Source: Lacibacter sp. H375 (lineage in GTDB: Bacteria > Bacteroidota > Bacteroidia > Chitinophagales > Chitinophagaceae). Taken from it: DNA of 64,000 nt. Below, one piece after another: positions 60,301 through 64,000 of the stretch. How positions within the stretch are numbered: position 1 is the first letter of the stretch; the number at the start of each line of letters is the position of its first letter. The translations under genes were made by a program, and so were the position numbers. The stretch lies in the NCBI RefSeq assembly GCF_037892425.1, contig NZ_JBBKTT010000001.1:496001-560000 (forward strand), written 5' to 3'. The notes under the pieces are model-generated. The model was not told the DNA's origin. It made no database searches and worked only from the letters and a program-made list of their open reading frames with translations.

Positions 60301-60505
60301 GCGATGTTTCGTAACCCTGCATGGCTGTAATACGGGTTGCCTGTCCATCGTTGACATTGGCTTTCCACAGATCACCTTCAAAGGCAAACACAACGGTTTG
60401 TCCATCGGGAGTAAGTGTGGGGTTTGATAAAAAATGCGGAGTGCTTTGTGAAAAAGCAATGTTACTGATAAGGAATAAAAAAAGAACCGAATACAGAGAC
60501 TTCAT
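57380..60505 (-). CDS. Tricorn-like S41 protease with beta-propellers
   Basis: Exported protein, 1041 residues, similar to tricorn protease. A signal peptide (LYSVLFLFLISNIAFSQS) precedes a PD40/WD40-like beta-propeller part (about 25-600; ISPDGKWIAFTG, SPDGKKLAFIS, WSPDGKYIYFVS), a middle region, a PDZ domain (YIAKRSAADRKNIDIKPGDVLVKV, near 780) and an S41 peptidase domain: FDLRYNTGGNVHDEVLK and the catalytic Ser in NEQSLSDAEMTAQGF. It probably degrades peptides in the periplasm. Its stop codon is inside a dispersed repeat. Confidence 0.93.
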   Translation of the reverse strand: MKSLYSVLFLFLISNIAFSQSTPHFLSNPTLTPDGQTVVFAFEGDLWKANVNDGQATRITAMQGYETSPRISPDGKWIAFTGRQYGNADVFVMPLNGGDVKQITYHSGNDEVTSWSWDSKNVYFNSGRMGQVAGFKVAATGGTPQRVFGSNFFQYDHNLVEHPTTGEIFFNDTWESISQSQRKRYKGPFNPDIQSYNFKTKKHTKYTTWEGKDFAATIDKAGTVFYISDEANGEYNLYTMDNGKKKALTRFSSSIKTPQVNANGGKVVFEKDYQLWIYDVKTDKEKKLDISIVRNHVLPKEKDYEVRGNISAFDVSPDGKKLAFISRGELFVSDVDGKFVQQINRGSAERVREVKWMSDNKTMLFTQTADGYTNLFTIRADSSSAAKQLTTDKRNNRSLVQNKKRTMAVYLSGRDEVRLLDLKTLQSKTIVKDELWAFQNSDPGFSPNDEYVLFTARRNFEEDIFIHHIKNNKTTNLTNTGVTENSPIWSPDGKYIYFVSQRLKPSYPFGMANAKVFRVPLEKLDEPYRLDKYSELFKEEKKDAKGANADSGKVITVDTDLLMERLEQISPSFGAQYLINVYQKGEKTTVLFVSNHGEGRSAIWKTVIEPFEQNKTEKIAGTDNIFGFETIEVSDKFYALSNGTIAKLNLDANRVDPVNISFTFRRNLAEEFNQMFYEAWAGMEEGYYDENFHGLDWKKTKDYYKQFLPFVNNRADLRTMLNDLLGELNSSHQGFGTFGDDENIALTSATMETGIIFENDAPYKVKYIAKRSAADRKNIDIKPGDVLVKVNDEEVDVNKDRNAYFTLPSRDRELKLTFKRGAETVNVKIHPQATLFNTLYDEWVDNNQKRVDEKGKGRIAYGYMKNMGTGELDQFITDMTQELINKDALIFDLRYNTGGNVHDEVLKFLSQRSYLQWKYREGKLAPQSNFSPADKPIILLINEQSLSDAEMTAQGFKALKLGKIIGNGTYRWIIFTSGIGLVDGSNVRMPAWGCYSLDGKDLEMSGVQPDILLINSFEDKLNGKDPQLDKAIEEILKQIKG

Positions 60506-60566
60506 AACTGATGGTATTTATCTTGGAAAATACAAAACAACATCCATTGAACGGTTCAAAATGAAG

Positions 60567-60607
60567 AAAGGTTGATGAATGGCGAAAAACCTTCATCAAC
60601 CTTCTTT
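60567..60607 (-). terminator. Terminator after the small lipoprotein gene
   Basis: AAAGGTTGATGAA and TTCATCAACCTTC pair across a 12-base loop (one long stem). On the minus strand the right side is followed by TTCTTCATTTTG, so the T-run is weak. It separates the leuS/lipoprotein transcript from the protease gene. Confidence 0.6.
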
Positions 60608-60625
60608 ATTATTGTATCAACTGTA

Positions 60626-61048
60626 TTACTTCTTTGGCTCGTCTACCTGGTATTCCTTCAGGTGACGATATAACAAGGTTCCATTTTCAACTTTTACCAA
60701 ACGATACTCCATGAATGTACTATCTGCATCATAAAAACCAATGATGCAGGAAAGGTCATCAGCACCTTTCTTTAATTCAGGTTTTGGCATAATGCCCATG
60801 TTTGGTAAGGTGAAGATCTTTTCGCTGCTTGCATCTTTGTATGAAAACTTCAGCTCATAATTGAGTGATTCTTTTTGCTCGAACAACTGTACTTTAAACT
60901 GTGCAGTATCAGGACCCGCAACATATTCTTTTACGGCAGCAGGGTTTACGGTTGCACGCTCTTTTACAAAAGGCTCATTATTATTGGGATTTTTTTCGCC
61001 ACAAGCGGCCAGTGCAAAGAGGGCAATAACGACTACTAATTTCTTCAT
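60626..61048 (-). CDS. Small lipoprotein, unknown function
   Basis: Lipoprotein of 140 residues from ATG 61048: signal MKKLVVVIALFALAACGEKN with lipobox Cys16. The mature part is a beta-rich domain (QFKVQLFEQKESLNYELKFS, KADDLSCIIGFYDAD, YRLVKVENGTLLYRHLKE) with no recognised family. An upstream ATG (61090) is before the stop-to-start region of leuS and is less natural. It follows leuS by 43 bp on the same strand and is probably co-transcribed. Confidence 0.75.
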   Translation of the reverse strand: MKKLVVVIALFALAACGEKNPNNNEPFVKERATVNPAAVKEYVAGPDTAQFKVQLFEQKESLNYELKFSYKDASSEKIFTLPNMGIMPKPELKKGADDLSCIIGFYDADSTFMEYRLVKVENGTLLYRHLKEYQVDEPKK

Positions 61049-61091
61049 TTGTTGTTTTGAATTTAAGGGTGATGCGGTGTCCCACCGCAAA

Positions 61092-63986
61092 TTATATTAC
61101 TACATTGATCATTTTATTCTTCACGTAGATGATCTTCTTTGGTTGTTTACCATCGAGCCATTTCAATACCACTTCGTTGTTCAACACGATCTGTTCTACT
61201 TCTGCTTGTGTAATGCTTAGATCCAATGTTAACTCTGTTCTTGTTTTACCGTTGATAGCAACCGGGTAATCTTTGGTTGATTCAGTTACATACTTCGCTT
61301 CAAATTTCGGAAACGCAGCATCAAGAATAGAACCACTGTTGCCTAATGCAGCCCACAACTCTTCACTCACATGCGGTGCATACGGTGTTAAGAGAATAAG
61401 CAACTGTTCAAGAATTTCTTTCTTGTTGCATTTGAGATCGCTCAATTCGTTTACAGCGATCATGAATGTACTTACACCGGTATTGAAACTGAAACGTTCT
61501 GTATCATCTTCAATCTTCTTGATTGTTTTGTGCAACACTTTCAACTCGGCATCAGTTGCTTTGTCGTTGTTCCAAACCTGGCCTTTAAGATCATCATAAA
61601 ACAAACGCCAGAGTTTTTTAATGAAGCGATGTACACCTTCAATACCTTTTGTATCCCAAGGCTTACTGATCTCCACAGGTCCAAGAAACATTTCATACAT
61701 GCGAAAAGTATCTGCACCGTATTTGTTTACAAGATCATCGGGGTTCACTGTGTTGAACTTGCTCTTACTCATTTTCTCAACTTCGGCGCCGCAAATGTAT
61801 TTGCCATCCTCTAAAATGAATTCGGCATTTACATATTCTCCGTTACGCCATTTTTTAAAAGTCTCTATATCGAGTTCGTAGCCATCAACAAAATTTACAT
61901 CGACATGTAGTGGTAAGATTGATAAATTCCCTTCGTTGGAATTGATTGAAGGTGATTTCCAAGCCTCATTCATTCTCCCATTTAACCAATCTTCAACCGT
62001 TTCCTTACCAAGAAAACCTTTTCTCAAATATTCCTGATAATATTTGCTTGAGACAAAAATTGGATAATTAAATATTGCTGAACTATGTGGGCTCTGAATA
62101 GTAATTCGATACACAAATCTCGAACTTCCCTGTATCATCCCCTGATTCACCAATTTCTTAAACGGTTCATCGTAGCCAATATGTCCCAGATCATACAATG
62201 CTTTCGTCCACATACGGCTGTACAATAAATGACCAACTGCATGCTCTGTTCCGCCAATATAAATATCAACCTGGTTCCAGTAATCACTTACTGCACGGTC
62301 GCAGAATGCGTTTTCATTATGCGGATCCATGTAACGTAAGAAATACCAGGATGAACCTGCATAGCCGGGCATGGTATTCGTTTCTAATTCTTTCGCCACC
62401 CATTCAGGAATATTTGCCAACGGACCTTCGCCTTCAGGACCGGGAGAATAACTATCTACTTCAGGTAACAACAAAGGCAATTCAGTTTCGCTTAATGCAT
62501 AAGCTGTTCCATCCTTCCATTGAATGGGGAATGGTTCACCCCAATAACGTTGACGGCTGAACGCTGCATCACGCATTCTGAAATTCACTTTTCGTACGCC
62601 AATTCCTAATTCCTCCAACTTGCCAATTACTATTTCGCTTGCTTCACGCATTGGTGTTCCATTTAAGAAACCACTGTTCTCCAGTATGGCATCTTTTGTT
62701 GCGTTGGCATCTTCGCCATTGAAATGTTTACCAATGATATTAGTGATGGGAATATTAAAATGCTGAGCAAATTTAAAATCACGTTCATCGCCGCAAGGCA
62801 CCGCCATAATAGCACCTGTGCCATAACCCGCCAATACATATTCGCTGATCCAGATGGGAATTTCTCTTCCATCAAACGGATTCACGGCATATGCACCGGT
62901 GAATACACCGCTGATCTTTTTCTCAGCTTGCCGTTCACGGTCACTGCGGCTTTTTACATAAGCAATGTATTCATCAACTGCTTTGGTTTGCTCTATTGAT
63001 TTTATCTGATCAACTAAATCCAATTCAGGAGCAATCACCATAAAGTCAACACCAAAGATGGTATCGGGTCTTGTCGTATACACCCGTAACTTTTGTTCGT
63101 GACCTTTTATTGCAAAATCTATTTCAGCGCCGCTTGATTTACCTATCCAGTTCGTTTGCATTTCTTTCATGCTTTCGCTGAATTCAATGCGCTCCAAACC
63201 TTCCAGTAAACGATCAGCATATTCAGTAATACGCAAATACCATTGACGCAATTTCTTTTTAACTACCGGATGTCCGCCACGTTCACTCACACCATTCACC
63301 ACTTCATCGTTCGCTAACACAGTACCCAATGCTTCACACCAGTTTACTTCGCCATAGCCGCAATAAGCAAGGCGATATTGCATGAGGATGTCCTGCTGCG
63401 TTTTTTCAGCAAATGATTTCCACTCTTCTGCAGTAAAGGAAGTTATCGGGAATTGGGAATTAGGGATTGGGTGGCTGGCGTTACCTTTAGCTTCAAACGA
63501 AGCAATCAGCACATCGATCTTTTCAGCTTTGTTTGTTTTACGGTTGTAAAAACTATTAAAGAGTTGTAAGAAGATCCACTGTGTCCATTTGTAATAACCG
63601 GGATCACAGGTGCGCACTTCACGATCCCAATCGTAACAAAAACCGATATTGTCTAACTGGCGGCGGAAATTATTAATGTTCTGGTCAGTACTAACGGCCG
63701 GGTGTACGCCATGTTCAATGGCATACTGCTCGGCAGGTAAACCAAATGCATCATAACCCATCGGGTGTAATACATTAAAACCTTTCAGACGTTTGAAGCG
63801 GGAATAAATATCGCTGGCAATGTAACCAAGCGGATGACCCACGTGCAATCCTGCACCACTTGGATAAGGAAACATATCCAACACATAAAACTTTGGTTTG
63901 TCACTTACGTTCGAAACCTTGTAGGCATTTGTATTGATCCATTGCTGTTGCCATTTCTTCTCAATTTCTCTGAACTTATATTCCAT
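61092..63986 (-). CDS. leuS: Leucyl-tRNA synthetase, with repeat-derived insert
   Basis: Class I aminoacyl-tRNA synthetase charging tRNA-Leu, 964 residues. The HIGH-type motif is YPSGAGLHVGHPLGY (41-55), the KMSKS motif is EKMSKSKFN, and the editing domain is present (TRPDTIFGVDFMVIA, YGTGAIMAVPCGDERDF). It is longer than typical (about 860) because of two inserts: residues about 150-185, with HPIPNSQFPI translated from a repeat (63447-63471), and a large insert near 670-770 that is common in Bacteroidota. The gene starts 14 bases from the right edge; its promoter is outside the window. Confidence 0.97.
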   Translation of the reverse strand: MEYKFREIEKKWQQQWINTNAYKVSNVSDKPKFYVLDMFPYPSGAGLHVGHPLGYIASDIYSRFKRLKGFNVLHPMGYDAFGLPAEQYAIEHGVHPAVSTDQNINNFRRQLDNIGFCYDWDREVRTCDPGYYKWTQWIFLQLFNSFYNRKTNKAEKIDVLIASFEAKGNASHPIPNSQFPITSFTAEEWKSFAEKTQQDILMQYRLAYCGYGEVNWCEALGTVLANDEVVNGVSERGGHPVVKKKLRQWYLRITEYADRLLEGLERIEFSESMKEMQTNWIGKSSGAEIDFAIKGHEQKLRVYTTRPDTIFGVDFMVIAPELDLVDQIKSIEQTKAVDEYIAYVKSRSDRERQAEKKISGVFTGAYAVNPFDGREIPIWISEYVLAGYGTGAIMAVPCGDERDFKFAQHFNIPITNIIGKHFNGEDANATKDAILENSGFLNGTPMREASEIVIGKLEELGIGVRKVNFRMRDAAFSRQRYWGEPFPIQWKDGTAYALSETELPLLLPEVDSYSPGPEGEGPLANIPEWVAKELETNTMPGYAGSSWYFLRYMDPHNENAFCDRAVSDYWNQVDIYIGGTEHAVGHLLYSRMWTKALYDLGHIGYDEPFKKLVNQGMIQGSSRFVYRITIQSPHSSAIFNYPIFVSSKYYQEYLRKGFLGKETVEDWLNGRMNEAWKSPSINSNEGNLSILPLHVDVNFVDGYELDIETFKKWRNGEYVNAEFILEDGKYICGAEVEKMSKSKFNTVNPDDLVNKYGADTFRMYEMFLGPVEISKPWDTKGIEGVHRFIKKLWRLFYDDLKGQVWNNDKATDAELKVLHKTIKKIEDDTERFSFNTGVSTFMIAVNELSDLKCNKKEILEQLLILLTPYAPHVSEELWAALGNSGSILDAAFPKFEAKYVTESTKDYPVAINGKTRTELTLDLSITQAEVEQIVLNNEVVLKWLDGKQPKKIIYVKNKMINVVI
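63447..63471. repeat. AATTCCCAATTCCCG-type repeat inside leuS
   Basis: On the minus strand, CCCAATCCCTAATTCCCAAT and the following TCCCG are tandem AATTCCC units, read in frame as PIPNSQFPI at residues 173-181 of LeuS. AATTCCCAATTCCC sequences of this kind are dispersed intergenic repeats in many Bacteroidota. Confidence 0.65.
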
Positions 63987-64000
63987 GTACCGTTCCGGTT

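Noticed and set aside
1-64000. CRISPR array, prophage, integron or insertion sequence
   Set aside because: No regularly spaced direct repeats with spacers, no phage or transposase proteins and no integrase were recognised anywhere in the window.

Overview
The window looks like chromosomal DNA of a member of the Bacteroidota, most likely a Chitinophagaceae relative; this is inferred from gene content, not from a marker-gene match. The signs are several TonB-dependent receptors, a type IX secretion (T9SS) sorting domain, DUF1501/DUF1800 export proteins, a short-LID adenylate kinase, weak Shine-Dalgarno sites, and promoters of the Bacteroidota form TTTG-N19-21-TAnnTTTG. No phage, plasmid, insertion sequence, CRISPR array or rRNA was seen. 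One tRNA gene, tRNA-Arg(CCG), is present.

Layout. 1-2.1 kb: TolC plus HlyD-type adaptor (cut by the left edge). 2.2-5.1 kb: permease / VOC / PLP-enzyme operon, divergent from a TonB receptor (5.1-7.2 kb). 7.2-13.5 kb: QueD-like enzyme, an HMA-AraC regulator, a pirin-like pair, an intradiol-dioxygenase-like lipoprotein, an outer-membrane barrel, and a LytS/LytR-type two-component pair. 13.6-21.8 kb: a cobalamin riboswitch followed by a ten-gene B12 uptake and salvage cluster (BtuB-like receptor, DUF6580 membrane protein, BtuF-like protein, two Cys-rich proteins, CobU, Dph6-like ATPase, CobT, CobS, CobC). 21.9-22.7 kb: MarC and the tRNA. 22.7-26.7 kb: a stress-type cluster (dodA with an in-frame stop, NAD(P)-binding protein, DoxX, YceI, F420-reductase-like) beside a Crp/Fnr regulator with a clear operator array. 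26.8-29.2 kb: TauE, a phospholipase C-like protein and DUF502. 29.3-36.4 kb: a TetR-controlled RND efflux operon with a palindromic operator on its promoter. 37.5-39.8 kb: an arsenic cluster (ArsR, PAP2-type phosphatase, ArsM and a 25-residue CC-rich peptide). 39.8-42.5 kb: SDR, an NTF2-like protein, adenylate kinase, MsrB. 43-48.8 kb: a TonB receptor and the DUF1501/DUF1800 pair. 48.9-64 kb: thiolase, PyrD, TerC, RuvB, M23 peptidase, a tricorn-like protease, LeuS, and several hypotheticals.

How the parts work together. The B12 cluster imports corrinoids through a TonB receptor and finishes the nucleotide loop (CobU, CobT, CobS, CobC); no corrin-ring synthesis genes are in view, so this is salvage. 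The efflux operon and the Crp/Fnr cluster each carry operators visible in the DNA. The arsenic cluster methylates arsenite, and three of its products end in Cys-Cys.

Most unusual features: the CC-tailed arsenic cluster with its unlisted small peptide; dispersed ATGAGTAATGAGTGAT-type repeats that overlap stop codons, sit inside the riboswitch aptamer and are translated inside PyrD; a second repeat type translated inside LeuS; and the amber codon inside dodA.
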